From an uncultured Negativibacillus sp. (GTDB lineage Bacteria > Bacillota > Clostridia > Oscillospirales > Ruminococcaceae), in assembly GCF_944388365.1 (NCBI RefSeq), contig NZ_CALXIN010000018.1:1-34864 (forward strand): 34,864 bases of DNA. The letters run 5' to 3'. Of the stretch, positions 9,002 through 20,265 are shown piece by piece (position 1 is the stretch's first letter; every line of letters begins with the position of its first letter). Made by a program: the position numbers and the translations under genes. The notes under the pieces were generated by a model. It saw only the letters and a list, made by a program, of their open reading frames with translations. It had not been told where the DNA came from and did no database searches.

Positions 9002-10134
9002 TGAACAACTTTCTTTGTCAAACCAAGCGGCTCCAACAAATTGTTGAGCCGCTTTTGTTATGGTATCACCAAAATAAACGCGACCTTCCCTGGCGCCAGC
9101 AGGTATCTCCCTACCGTGTGTGGGTTTCCGAGATCATGCTGCAGCAGACCCGCGTCGAAGCGGTCAAACCCTATTTTGAACGCTTTATGCAGGAGCTGCC
9201 CGACGTCCGCGCGCTGGCAGACTGTCCCGAGGATCGGCTGCTCAAGCTCTGGGAAGGGCTGGGCTATTATAGCCGCGCACGCAATCTGCAAAAGGCTGCC
9301 CGCGTGCTGGTTGAGCAGTATGACGCAAAACTTCCCGCAAACTTTGAGCAGCTTCGCGCTCTGCCAGGTATCGGCGATTATACCGCCGGCGCCATCGCCT
9401 CCATCGCCTTCGATCTGCCGGTGCCCGCCGTCGACGGCAATGTGCTGCGGGTGCTCACCCGTGTGCTCTGCTGCTCCGACGACATCTCGCTGGAAGCAAC
9501 CAAACAGCAGTTTCGTTCCCTCCTTGCTCAAGTGGAACCTTCGCACGGTGCCGGCGCTTTTAATCAGTCGCTGATGGAACTGGGCGCCACCGTCTGCCTG
9601 CCAAACTCTCCGCCTCAGTGCCTTGTGTGCCCGCTGCAAACGCTCTGCCTTGCAAATCAAAAAGGAACCCAGACCGATTTTCCGGTCAAGGCTCCCAAAA
9701 AAGCCCGCCGCATCGAACAGCGGACCTTGTTTATCTTTTCCTGCGACATCGACGGCAAAAGCTATACCCTCCTGCACCGCCGTCCTTCCAAAGGAGTGCT
9801 GCGCGGACTGTGGGAATTTCCTTCTGTCGAAGGCTGCCTTAACTGTGACGACGCCTTTTCGGCGGCATGCAGCCTTGCCGATGAGCTTGGCATCTTTGCG
9901 CTGAAAATTCAGCCGGCACCATCCTCCCGCCATATTTTCACCCACATCGAGTGGCAGATGTCCGCCTGGGAGATCACCGCACATGCAAGCGATTTTGCTC
10001 CGCTGTCCAGACAGCTTCTCGACGACTATCGCCTGGTCGAAATCGCCTGTCTCTCCCACGATCATCCCACCTCCGATGTCGCTCTTCCTTCCGCTTTTGC
10101 TCCCTGGCGGGAAATGCTGCTTTCCACTTTTTAA
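8998..10134 (+). CDS. mutY: A/G-specific adenine glycosylase MutY
   Basis: This 378-residue base-excision repair enzyme removes adenine mispaired with 8-oxoguanine. The HhH-GPD domain shows VSEIMLQQTRV (catalytic E45), the helix-hairpin-helix LPGIGDYTAGAIASIAF, and PAVDGNVLRVLTR (catalytic D146). The [4Fe-4S] cluster loop has C200, C208, C211 and C217, with seven residues between the first two, which I believe is usual for Firmicutes. The C-terminal half (about 235-375) is the NUDIX-like 8-oxoG recognition domain with LLHRRPSKGVLRGLWEFP. The ribosome binding site AGGAAG lies inside the end of the dtxR-like gene; two consecutive ATGs make the exact start ambiguous by one codon. Confidence 0.96.
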   Translation: MMNNFLCQTKRLQQIVEPLLLWYHQNKRDLPWRQQVSPYRVWVSEIMLQQTRVEAVKPYFERFMQELPDVRALADCPEDRLLKLWEGLGYYSRARNLQKAARVLVEQYDAKLPANFEQLRALPGIGDYTAGAIASIAFDLPVPAVDGNVLRVLTRVLCCSDDISLEATKQQFRSLLAQVEPSHGAGAFNQSLMELGATVCLPNSPPQCLVCPLQTLCLANQKGTQTDFPVKAPKKARRIEQRTLFIFSCDIDGKSYTLLHRRPSKGVLRGLWEFPSVEGCLNCDDAFSAACSLADELGIFALKIQPAPSSRHIFTHIEWQMSAWEITAHASDFAPLSRQLLDDYRLVEIACLSHDHPTSDVALPSAFAPWREMLLSTF

Positions 10135-10185
10135 TGTGATCTTGTTAAAAATTCTTCTGTGTGTAAAAAAAGAGGAGTGTGTCCT

Positions 10186-10890
10186 GTGACAAAATCCCGA
10201 CATCTTGCCGCGATTCGCGCGGCCTTTCCGCTCACCGTTCCGGTGCTGTGCGGCTATTTTTTTACCGGCATGGCCTTTGGGCTTCTAATGTACAGCGGCG
10301 GCTATCCCTGGTACTGGGCTGCTCTGTGCAGCGTGTGCATCTATGCCGGTTCGATGCAGTTTGTTGCCGTCAATTTTTTTGCCGGCGGCTTTCACCTGCT
10401 TCAGGTTGCCCTCATGACCCTCGCAGTCAATATCCGCCACATGTTCTATGGCATCTCGTTTATTGACCGCTTTGCTGCCATGGGCAAAAAGAAACTTTAT
10501 ATGATTTTTTCTCTCACCGATGAAACCTATTCCCTCCTGTGTTCCGCCAAGGTTCCACAGGGTGTGGACGAGCATGCCTTCCTGTTCTGGATTGCCCTGC
10601 TTGACCAGCTCTATTGGATTGCAGGCACTCTGGCAGGATGTATCGCCGGCGCGCTCATTCCTTTTGATACCACCGGCATCGACTTTGCGATGACGGCTCT
10701 GTTTACCGTCATTCTGGTCGAGCAGATGGAGGACAAAAATAATCGCCTGCCCGCTCTGCTCGGTGCAGCTGCAGCCCTCGTCGGACTGCTTGTTTTTGGC
10801 GCCGACAGCTTTTTGATTCCGTCCCTTCTTGCGGCCACTGTGCTTTTATTGCTGTGCCGTTCCCGTCTGCACAAGGGAGGTGAGCGCTGA
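10186..10890 (+). CDS. azlC: AzlC-family branched-chain amino acid exporter, large subunit
   Basis: This 234-residue membrane protein has about five to seven transmembrane helices. It carries AzlC-type motifs: FFTGMAFGLLMYSGGYPWYWAALCSVCIYAGSMQF near the start, LMTLAVNIRHMFYGISF, and FTVILVEQM. With AzlD it forms a two-subunit exporter linked in Bacillus subtilis to branched-chain amino acids and the analogue 4-azaleucine. The GTG start at 10186 is chosen for AGAGGAG eight bases upstream; the open frame begins earlier but lacks support. It ends in a one-base overlap with azlD and follows mutY by 51 bases. Confidence 0.93.
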   Translation: MTKSRHLAAIRAAFPLTVPVLCGYFFTGMAFGLLMYSGGYPWYWAALCSVCIYAGSMQFVAVNFFAGGFHLLQVALMTLAVNIRHMFYGISFIDRFAAMGKKKLYMIFSLTDETYSLLCSAKVPQGVDEHAFLFWIALLDQLYWIAGTLAGCIAGALIPFDTTGIDFAMTALFTVILVEQMEDKNNRLPALLGAAAALVGLLVFGADSFLIPSLLAATVLLLLCRSRLHKGGER

Positions 10891-11234
10891 TGACTTCCCC
10901 TGTTTCCACCTTTGGAGCGCTGGCAATTATCGCTGTTACCGCCCTGTGTACCTTTGTCACCCGCGCCGTTCCCTTTGCCTTTTTCGGCGGCAAAAAGGGT
11001 TCTCCTGCCTGGATCACCTACCTCGGTCAGGTGCTTCCGCCGGCAATTATCGCTATTCTGGTCGTCTATTGTCTGCGCGGCATCACTCCGACCTCCTATC
11101 CTTTCGGTATCCCTGAACTGGTGTCGGTCGCGGTTGCTGCCGTACTGCAAAAATATAAACACAACAATCTCCTGAGCATCTTATGTTCGACGGTACTGTA
11201 TATGTTTTTGGTACAGACCGTCTTTCATTCATAA
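10890..11234 (+). CDS. azlD: AzlD-family branched-chain amino acid exporter, small subunit
   Basis: This 114-residue protein has four hydrophobic helices and the AzlD pattern: ALCTFVTRAVPFAFF near residue 20, then WITYLGQVLPPAIIAILVVYCL and a short loop before the last two helices. AzlD subunits partner AzlC in export of branched-chain amino acids. The TGATG overlap with azlC and the GGAGGTGAG ribosome binding site indicate coupled, roughly equimolar synthesis. Confidence 0.92.
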   Translation: MTSPVSTFGALAIIAVTALCTFVTRAVPFAFFGGKKGSPAWITYLGQVLPPAIIAILVVYCLRGITPTSYPFGIPELVSVAVAAVLQKYKHNNLLSILCSTVLYMFLVQTVFHS

Positions 11235-11263
11235 ACTCTCACCGCTTTGAAAGGAGTACAACC

Positions 11264-12151
11264 ATGAGCGATATCAAGGTAATCATCCTGATTGAAAACG
11301 AACGCGGGCAAAACTGTACCGCCTCCATGTCCAACGAACATGGCCTGTCCATGCTGATCGAAACCGGTTCGACCCGCATCCTGATGGACACCGGTGCAAC
11401 CGGCGCCTTTCTGGAGAATGCACAGATGCTGCATACCGATCTTTCCCATCTGACAGCGATCGTTTTCTCCCACAACCATTATGACCACACCGGCGGCATC
11501 CTTCGCCTGCTGGAATCTTCTCCCGATGCTCCTATTTATCTGCGCGAAGAAACCAAACGCCGCTTCTATCGCAAAAAAGACGGCGTCTTTACCTACCACG
11601 GAGAACCTCAGGATGTCTTTCTTACCTCCAAACCAAATTTCCACTTTCTGACCTCGGATCAGGACTGTGTGGAAATCGCACCCAACTGCTTTGTGCTCAA
11701 TAACCACCTGCACCGCGAAGAATTTTTCTGCCATGACCGTCAGCGCTTCTATTATCAGCAGGGCGACTTCAAGGTCAACGACGATTTCTGTCACGAGCAG
11801 TTTCTGCTCATCCGTGACCCAGAGGGAGATGTCATTTTCACCTCCTGCAGCCACAACGGCATTGTCAACATCGTCGATACCGTGCTGGAGCTCTTCCCGC
11901 AGGACACTATCCGCGCTGTCGTCGGAGGTTTTCACCTCAAGGCACACCGTCCCAATGCACAGGGAGAGATGGTGGAAACCATCAACTGCTCCCCAGAATT
12001 TGCTCATCAGACAGCACAGGTGCTTGCGCAGAAGGTCCGCGACCATGTCTATACCTGCCACTGCACCGGAGAGGTCGGCTGCGCTACCCTTGCTGAGGTA
12101 CTCGGCGATAAAATCAGCTATGTCCGCACCGGCGATGTCCTTCATTTATAA
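11264..12151 (+). CDS. Metallo-beta-lactamase-fold hydrolase (dihydropterin synthase-like branch)
   Basis: This 295-residue MBL-fold protein has the zinc-binding signature FSHNHYDHTGG (HxHxDH type) near residue 70. It also has FTSCSHNGIVNIVD, GGFHLKAH, and a late YTCHCTGEVG in place of the usual final histidine segment. This combination is typical of proteins related to the archaeal methanopterin-pathway dihydropterin synthase, which in bacteria are mostly uncharacterised hydrolases. The start at 11264 has GAAAGGAG upstream; the frame is open into azlD but the upstream part overlaps it. It lies 29 bases after azlD and ends the plus-strand gene run at a bidirectional terminator. Confidence 0.85.
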   Translation: MSDIKVIILIENERGQNCTASMSNEHGLSMLIETGSTRILMDTGATGAFLENAQMLHTDLSHLTAIVFSHNHYDHTGGILRLLESSPDAPIYLREETKRRFYRKKDGVFTYHGEPQDVFLTSKPNFHFLTSDQDCVEIAPNCFVLNNHLHREEFFCHDRQRFYYQQGDFKVNDDFCHEQFLLIRDPEGDVIFTSCSHNGIVNIVDTVLELFPQDTIRAVVGGFHLKAHRPNAQGEMVETINCSPEFAHQTAQVLAQKVRDHVYTCHCTGEVGCATLAEVLGDKISYVRTGDVLHL

Positions 12152-12177
12152 AGAAAAGATTTGCAGATACCTAAAAC

Positions 12178-12207
12178 AAAAACCCGTGCTTTACAGCACG
12201 GGTTTTT
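12178..12207. terminator. Bidirectional terminator between MBL-fold gene and ogt
   Basis: A 13-bp stem (12178-12190 with 12195-12207), including an A5/T5 base, encloses a TTAC loop. It lies between the convergent ends of the MBL-fold gene and the methyltransferase gene and serves both. Confidence 0.88.
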
Positions 12208-12210
12208 CTG

Positions 12211-12693
12211 TTAGCTATTTTCTTTTTCCAGCTTTAAAAGTTTTTCCTTGATCCAAAGTCCGCCGCCAAAGCCCACCAACCTGCCGTCGGCTCCGATGAC
12301 CCGATGGCAGGGAACAATAATGGAAATTGGATTGCGATGGTTTGCCATACCGACAGCGCGGCTGGCCTTCGGATTGCCCACCGCAGCCGCAATCTGTCCG
12401 TAGCTTCTAGTTTCTCCATAAGGAATGTCACGCAGTGCCGCCCAAACTTTCTTTTGGAATTCGGTTCCCTTCGGTGCAAGCGGCAGGTTAAAAACCTTCC
12501 GCTCTCCGGCAAAGTACTCATCCAGCTGTCGCTCTGCCTTCTCCAATACTTCTTTAGCTTGCAAGGGCAGTTCCTCAGCCTGCTCTTCTATGCCGGCAGG
12601 AATTTCCCGCTCAAAGGCGACGCGCACCAGAGCACCATCCTCCTCCCCCAGCATCAGTCTTCCGATCGGTGAATGCATCACTTTTCTGTGCAT
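12211..12693 (-). CDS. ogt: Methylated-DNA-[protein]-cysteine S-methyltransferase
   Basis: This 160-residue suicide DNA-repair protein transfers alkyl groups from O6-methylguanine to its own cysteine. It has an Ogt-like N-terminal domain (residues 1-75), then the helix-turn-helix IPYGETRSYGQIAAAVGNPKA with the arginine-finger region SRAVGMANHRNP, and the active site VPCHRVIGADG with acceptor C129. Length is normal for a stand-alone Ogt without an Ada N-terminal domain. GAGGAGGAG precedes the start. It lies 13 bases after lacZ on the same strand and is probably transcribed with it. Confidence 0.95.
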   Translation of the reverse strand: MHRKVMHSPIGRLMLGEEDGALVRVAFEREIPAGIEEQAEELPLQAKEVLEKAERQLDEYFAGERKVFNLPLAPKGTEFQKKVWAALRDIPYGETRSYGQIAAAVGNPKASRAVGMANHRNPISIIVPCHRVIGADGRLVGFGGGLWIKEKLLKLEKENS

Positions 12694-12706
12694 GAACTCT
12701 CCTCCT

Positions 12707-15769
<3,063 letters not shown>

Positions 15770-16702
15770 TTATTTTTGCTCTTCTTCAAACAGCAGCTCA
15801 GCCTCTGGGCTGTTGCTTCCTTTTTTCTTTGGCAGTTTCAGTTCGGTCATCAAAATAGAAATCAAGATAATGACTCCGCCCAGCACCATGTTGACCGTCA
15901 GTTTATCATAGCCGAGCGCCACCGAAAAGATCGTTCCGAACAAAGATTCCGTTGCCAGAATAATGGCTGCCTTTGCCGAATCGACATGCTGCTGTGCCGT
16001 CGTCTGCAAAAAGTAGCACAGACAGGTGCTGAATACACCCAGATAAATAACCGCTCCCATTCCTTTTGGAGAGGCAAACGCCGAAAAATTGCGGTCGGTC
16101 AGCATAAATACAAGAAATCCCAGCACCGTAGCCACTGCAAACTGTAAAAAGACGACCACCTTTGCATCCATCTGCTTTGCCAGAACACCGGTCGCAATAA
16201 TCTGGCAGGCAAATAAAAACGCACACAAGAGGGTCAGCAGATCGCCTGCACGCAGCGACAATCCCTGCGAGAAATTAAAGGACAAAATACCAATTCCCAG
16301 CAGACATAAAAAGGAAGAAACAAACACCTTAACCCCAGGACGTTTTTTACTGATGATCCACCACAAGAACGGAACCATCACCACATTGGACGCTGTAATA
16401 AACGCATTGTTGGAAGGGGTTGTATACTGCAGTCCCACCGTCTGCACATAGAATGCCAGAAACAAAAACAGGCCGATCATAATACCACCTTTGAGATGCT
16501 CTTTTTTCATGTTCTGGCGCAAGTCCTTGTAAAACACCACACCGACGATGATGGTTGCAACCGCAAAACGGACAAAAATAATAAAGGCCGAGCTTAAATG
16601 TGCATCCAATGCAAGCTGGGAACCGATAAATCCCGATCCCCAAATCATTGCCACCAACAACAGCGACAGATTGCTCAACAGTTCCATTCGATTCTTTTCC
16701 AT
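15770..16702 (-). CDS. EamA/DMT-superfamily transporter
   Basis: This 310-residue integral membrane protein has ten predicted transmembrane helices in two EamA repeats. The first begins LLLVAMIWGSGFIGSQLALD; the second includes GDLLTLLCAFLFACQIIATG and ATESLFGTIFSVALGYDKLT, a well-conserved EamA end. Family members export amino acids or metabolites, but substrate cannot be predicted here. I chose the ATG at 16702, with GGAG seven bases upstream; a TTG at 16714 is a weaker alternative. It is the first gene of a probable operon with lacZ and ogt, and the lacZ start lies 24 bases beyond its stop. Confidence 0.9.
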   Translation of the reverse strand: MEKNRMELLSNLSLLLVAMIWGSGFIGSQLALDAHLSSAFIIFVRFAVATIIVGVVFYKDLRQNMKKEHLKGGIMIGLFLFLAFYVQTVGLQYTTPSNNAFITASNVVMVPFLWWIISKKRPGVKVFVSSFLCLLGIGILSFNFSQGLSLRAGDLLTLLCAFLFACQIIATGVLAKQMDAKVVVFLQFAVATVLGFLVFMLTDRNFSAFASPKGMGAVIYLGVFSTCLCYFLQTTAQQHVDSAKAAIILATESLFGTIFSVALGYDKLTVNMVLGGVIILISILMTELKLPKKKGSNSPEAELLFEEEQK

Positions 16703-17359
16703 TTTAAACTCCAAATCCTTCCTGATAGAAAATCTTTTCGGGGATAGCTATACTGATTTCGATGAAAAAATTTCATTTTCGACGTATTTTTTGCCACATC
16801 TGATTTTTCTATAAAATTTTTGTATTTTGCACCCCATTTTATAATGGTATCACAGCCTGTGATGCTTCGCAATAGTTTTTCCTCTTTTCCCAAACGATTT
16901 TTTATTTCTATGTAAACAAAAATAAGCTATGTTATCTAAAAACATTAAAAATTTTGCTTCGAGATTATGTTGTTGAGAAAATAATTCCTGTGTCGCTCTA
17001 AAAATATCTCCCGCATGTTTTGCTCCTTATTTATGTTGTAGATCGTTTTCATTCTCGTGAGTGTTCTATTATTTGCATACAATACTATATAATAAAGCTC
17101 GACTATACACTTCTAATTTTTTCATTTATAAACCTTTTCCTTTATTTTTGCGCTTTTCTTTTTATGATCGCAAAAGAAAATCTCTTTAATTATTCTTTAT
17201 TGTGCATATTTTTTCACTTGAATTTTTAATATAATTGGTTTATATGATAATTTTGTATAATATCTTTATAAAAATTGCAAGAATAACTGACGGATTACCA
17301 AAAATATTCCTCATAATTTTAACAATTTCATAGAATATTCATAATTGCACTTTAACTTA
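16703..17359. other. AT-rich intergenic region between divergent EamA and DUF969 operons
   Basis: This stretch is much richer in A and T than flanking genes. No plausible gene was found. It holds a 15-base perfect palindrome at 16849-16863 (ATCACAG around a central C), next to a TATAAT on the plus strand at 16840-16845; the palindrome could be an operator for the EamA-lacZ operon. The rest is poly-A/T with no recognised element. Confidence 0.5.
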
Positions 17360-17388
17360 TTGAAATTTAAATTTCATGGCTGTATAAT
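17360..17388 (+). promoter_or_regulatory. Promoter of the DUF969 operon with embedded palindromic operator candidate
   Basis: TTGAAA (17360-17365) and TATAAT (17383-17388) are separated by 17 bases, an excellent sigma-A promoter. A perfect 16-base palindrome, TGAAATTTAAATTTCA (17361-17376), covers the -35 element and half the spacer, so a repressor could bind there. The regulator is not identified. Confidence 0.75.
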
Positions 17389-17401
17389 ATTTGTAGCAAA
17401 A

Positions 17402-17451
17402 CCAGCGGATGTGACTGGTCTCATCCACTGGCAATTTGAGGGGATCCTCAA
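17402..17451 (+). promoter_or_regulatory. Structured 5' leader of DUF969 mRNA
   Basis: Two consecutive hairpins lie in the roughly 90-base leader. The first pairs CCAG-GGATG with CATCC-CTGG (17402-17431). The second pairs TTGAGG with CCTCAA around GGAT (17436-17451) and is followed by an A-rich run, not a T-run. They may stabilise the mRNA or regulate it; no known riboswitch class is recognised. Confidence 0.4.
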
Positions 17452-17483
17452 AAAACAAACTATTCTTTTAAAGGGGTGTTCTT

Positions 17484-18176
17484 ATGTTAAGCTTACTTGG
17501 CGTAGTTGTTGTCATCATCGGTTTTGCGCTGAAGCTTGAGCCTATCGCAATCATCTTTGTATCAGCCATCGTAACCGCAATTTGTGGTGGCATCAATGTC
17601 GTCGACCTTCTGACCACCGTCGGCAGCACCTTTGTTGCCAACCGTAACCAGTTGATCACCATCATCTTGATGATCCTGACCGGTACTCTGGAAAGAAACG
17701 GTCTGAAAGAAGCTGGTGCTGAACTGATTAAAAAGGCAAAAGGCCTGACAACCGGTATGCTGATCGCTATCTGGGGCGTTCTCGACCAGATCTTCATCAT
17801 CTTCAAAATTCCGATCGGCGGTATTCCTTCCTACGTTCGTCCAATTCTGATGCCTATGACCTTGGGTATCGTTGAGGCAAAAGGCTATGAGGTTGCTCCA
17901 GAACACGAAGAAACCATCAAAGCTCTGTATGGTAAAGATTACAACATGTCCAACTTCTTTGGTCAGTGCTTGTTCGCTGCCAACTCCTCTGTCCTTCTGA
18001 TCCAGTCCACTCTGGCTACCGTTGGCGTTGAGGTTGACGTAATGCAGATCGTTAAGGTTCAGATTCCAATCGCTCTGTTCGCAATGTTTGTCAACGCTGC
18101 ACAGACTCTGATTGTCGATGGCCGTATGGTCAAGAAGTGCTATCCAGACGGCCTGAAAACAGCCAAGAACAAATAA
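17484..18176 (+). CDS. DUF969 membrane protein, probable transporter subunit
   Basis: This 230-residue protein matches the DUF969 family. It opens with LLGVVVVIIGFALKLEPIAIIFVSAIVTAICGG, then GSTFVANRNQLITIILMILTGTLERNGLKE, a pattern shared across the family, followed by several more hydrophobic helices. DUF969 proteins are nearly always encoded beside DUF979 proteins, and in several Firmicutes beside peptidase genes such as pyrrolidone-carboxylate peptidase. This suggests a two-part transporter for peptide-derived compounds; the substrate is inference. The ribosome binding site AAAGGGG is well placed. DUF979 follows after 22 bases. Confidence 0.88.
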   Translation: MLSLLGVVVVIIGFALKLEPIAIIFVSAIVTAICGGINVVDLLTTVGSTFVANRNQLITIILMILTGTLERNGLKEAGAELIKKAKGLTTGMLIAIWGVLDQIFIIFKIPIGGIPSYVRPILMPMTLGIVEAKGYEVAPEHEETIKALYGKDYNMSNFFGQCLFAANSSVLLIQSTLATVGVEVDVMQIVKVQIPIALFAMFVNAAQTLIVDGRMVKKCYPDGLKTAKNK

Positions 18177-18198
18177 GCGGTAGAAGGAGGAAAAAACA

Positions 18199-19161
18199 AT
18201 GTTATCTTATTTTATGAGTCCAGAGCTGACCATCTCTGATAAACTGGTACAGGTTATGTACCTTCTCTCCGGCTTTTTCTCCATGTACTGCGGTGTCCGC
18301 GCATGGCAGAAAAAGGATAATGACGCTTATATCTGGACCGGCCTGTTCTGGTTCGCTCTTGGTATCGTCGTTGCATTTGGTCAGTGGCTGCCATCTATCG
18401 TCAGCGGTATCATCGTAGCCATTATTTGTATCCCTGCTGCACTCCGCAAAGTTAAACGCGGCAACCTGCAGTCCGCTTCCAAGGCAGAACAGCAGAGAAA
18501 CTTCAAGAAGATCGGTATGAAAATCTTTATCCCTGCATTCGGTGCCGGCTTCTTCTCGATCATCATCTCCGTATTCCTCAAAGGCTGGAGCTCGCTGCTC
18601 GGTTCTTTGTTTGCAACCATCGTCGGTGTTATCCTGCTGGTTATCTGGAACCGCGAGAACAAACCAATGACCTTCCTGGAAGAGGGTCGCCGCTTCCTGG
18701 ATATGTCCAGCGCTGTATTTATCATGCCTCTGCTGCTCTCCTGTCTGGGTGCCGTATTTACACAGGCTGGTGTTGGTGATGCATTCGCTACCGTATTCGG
18801 TAAGATCATCCCACAGGGCAACGTATACATCGGTATCATCGCATACGCAGTTGGTATGGCACTGTTCACCATCATCATGGGCAACGCATTTGCTGCTATC
18901 ACTGTACTGACCGTCGGCGTCGGCGTTCCATTCGTAATCAACCTTGGTGCAGATCCTCTGTACATGGTTACCATCGCAATGACCTGTGGTTACTGCGGTA
19001 CCCTGCTGACTCCAATGGCTGCAAACTTCAACATCGTACCTGGTGTATACCTCGAGGTTAAGGATAAATACTCCATCATCAAGATGCAGGCGATTCCTTC
19101 CCTCATCATGCTGGTATTCCAGATCGCTTACATGTGCATCATTGCATCCCGTACAGTATAA
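18199..19161 (+). CDS. DUF979 membrane protein, partner of DUF969
   Basis: This 320-residue polytopic membrane protein fits the DUF979 family. It has about nine hydrophobic segments, including YLLSGFFSMYCGVRAWQKKDN near the start, IGIIAYAVGMALFTIIMGNAFAAITVLTVGVG, and GYCGTLLTPMAANFNIVPG, the most conserved block. The strong AGAAGGAGG ribosome binding site and adjacency to DUF969 support joint synthesis as a complex. A hairpin terminator follows, so readthrough may set a lower level for the downstream aminopeptidase-like gene. Function remains uncharacterised experimentally as far as I know. Confidence 0.88.
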   Translation: MLSYFMSPELTISDKLVQVMYLLSGFFSMYCGVRAWQKKDNDAYIWTGLFWFALGIVVAFGQWLPSIVSGIIVAIICIPAALRKVKRGNLQSASKAEQQRNFKKIGMKIFIPAFGAGFFSIIISVFLKGWSSLLGSLFATIVGVILLVIWNRENKPMTFLEEGRRFLDMSSAVFIMPLLLSCLGAVFTQAGVGDAFATVFGKIIPQGNVYIGIIAYAVGMALFTIIMGNAFAAITVLTVGVGVPFVINLGADPLYMVTIAMTCGYCGTLLTPMAANFNIVPGVYLEVKDKYSIIKMQAIPSLIMLVFQIAYMCIIASRTV

Positions 19162-19180
19162 TCATTATTATTAAAATCAT

Positions 19181-19205
19181 AAGGGGCTGGTTCTGCCGGC
19201 CCCTT
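19181..19205 (+). terminator. Hairpin terminator after DUF979 gene
   Basis: A ten-base-pair stem (19181-19190 with 19196-19205, one G-T wobble) with a five-base loop is followed by a modest T-rich stretch. It may act as a partial terminator before the aminopeptidase-like gene. Confidence 0.65.
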
Positions 19206-19253
19206 ATTCGGTTTTCTCAGATTTTTTAGATAAGAAAGGTTTTGATCTTTTCC

Positions 19254-20225
19254 ATGTCCTCCAAACTCCAAAAGGGTGCCGACATTGTTATTCGACGTTG
19301 GTGTCAGGTTAAGCGCGGAGAAAAACTGCTGATTATCACAGACCATTCTCATCTCAAAGAATGTGCTGCTCTGCAAAAGTCAGCAGAAATTATGGGCGCT
19401 TTCGTCATCACACTGGTCATCCCTGAAGACTGTACACAGGCAGGCACTCTGTTCGACTCCATGATCGAATTTTTCCTGAGCAACGATGTTATCATCGGTG
19501 CAACCAACTATTCCCTCATCACTACCCGTGCGGTTCGTGAGGTTCTTTCTCACGGAAGCCGCTACCTGTCGCTTCCGCTTTCGACCAACAATACCCGTTC
19601 CATGCTGACCTTCGATTTTATGCAGATGGACCCGAATATTTCCGAACAGCTCGCTTCCAGCATGATTGAGGCACTCAATCAGAGCGACGACATCCGCGTC
19701 ACCACCCCTAAAGGCACCAATCTTACCTTCGGAAAAAAAGGCAGGACTGCCGGTTTGTTCAATGGCATGGCTGCAAAGCCAGGTCAGGTCGGCTCCTCCA
19801 GCTTTGAAATATACATTGGCATCGAAGAAACAAAAACCAATGGACATGCTGTGCTGGATGGCTCCATGGGATATGTCGGACATCCACCGGAACCAATCAA
19901 CCTCACCTTCTGCGACGGCAGACTGATCGACATTGAAAAAAATGAAATTGGCCTGTTCCTCCAGGATTATATGGAGCGTTTTAATGACCCAGGTATCTTT
20001 GTTGCGGGAGAATTTGGCATCGGCCTCAATCAGCGTTCCAACTGTGTTGGCAACTGCTACATTGAAGATGAATCCACTTATGGCACCTTCCATATCGGTA
20101 TGGGTCGAAATCTTGCTCTGGGCGGCTGCCATGATGCTGCCGGTCACTTCGACCTTGTGTTCAATGAACCGACCATCTATGTAGGAAACCGAATTATCAT
20201 GAAGGATGGCCGCGCCATCTGCTGA
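19254..20225 (+). CDS. M29-family-like aminopeptidase (related to NicX-type metalloenzymes)
   Basis: This protein of about 323 residues resembles the thermophilic aminopeptidase M29/NicX family. The C-terminal metal-binding half shows VAGEFGIGLN, IEDESTYGTFHIGMG and GHFDLVF, giving candidate ligands E, E, H, H and D in the order found in M29 peptidases. It also has a family-like GSMGYVG and ITTRAVREVL. M29 enzymes release N-terminal residues from peptides; related NicX is a ring-opening dioxygenase, so the reaction is not settled. The start is uncertain: ATG 19254 is 14 bases from AAAGG, and TTG 19242 is too close. Its position after DUF969/DUF979 suggests processing of an imported substrate. 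Confidence 0.78.
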   Translation: MSSKLQKGADIVIRRWCQVKRGEKLLIITDHSHLKECAALQKSAEIMGAFVITLVIPEDCTQAGTLFDSMIEFFLSNDVIIGATNYSLITTRAVREVLSHGSRYLSLPLSTNNTRSMLTFDFMQMDPNISEQLASSMIEALNQSDDIRVTTPKGTNLTFGKKGRTAGLFNGMAAKPGQVGSSSFEIYIGIEETKTNGHAVLDGSMGYVGHPPEPINLTFCDGRLIDIEKNEIGLFLQDYMERFNDPGIFVAGEFGIGLNQRSNCVGNCYIEDESTYGTFHIGMGRNLALGGCHDAAGHFDLVFNEPTIYVGNRIIMKDGRAIC

Positions 20226-20265
20226 TGCTCCCTTTTTGCAAATTATCTGTACTTTGGAGGTTTCT

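Noticed and set aside
17020..17229. 69-codon hydrophobic frame in the AT-rich intergenic region
   Set aside because: Composition follows from T-rich DNA (F, L, I, Y); there is no ribosome binding site or family resemblance.
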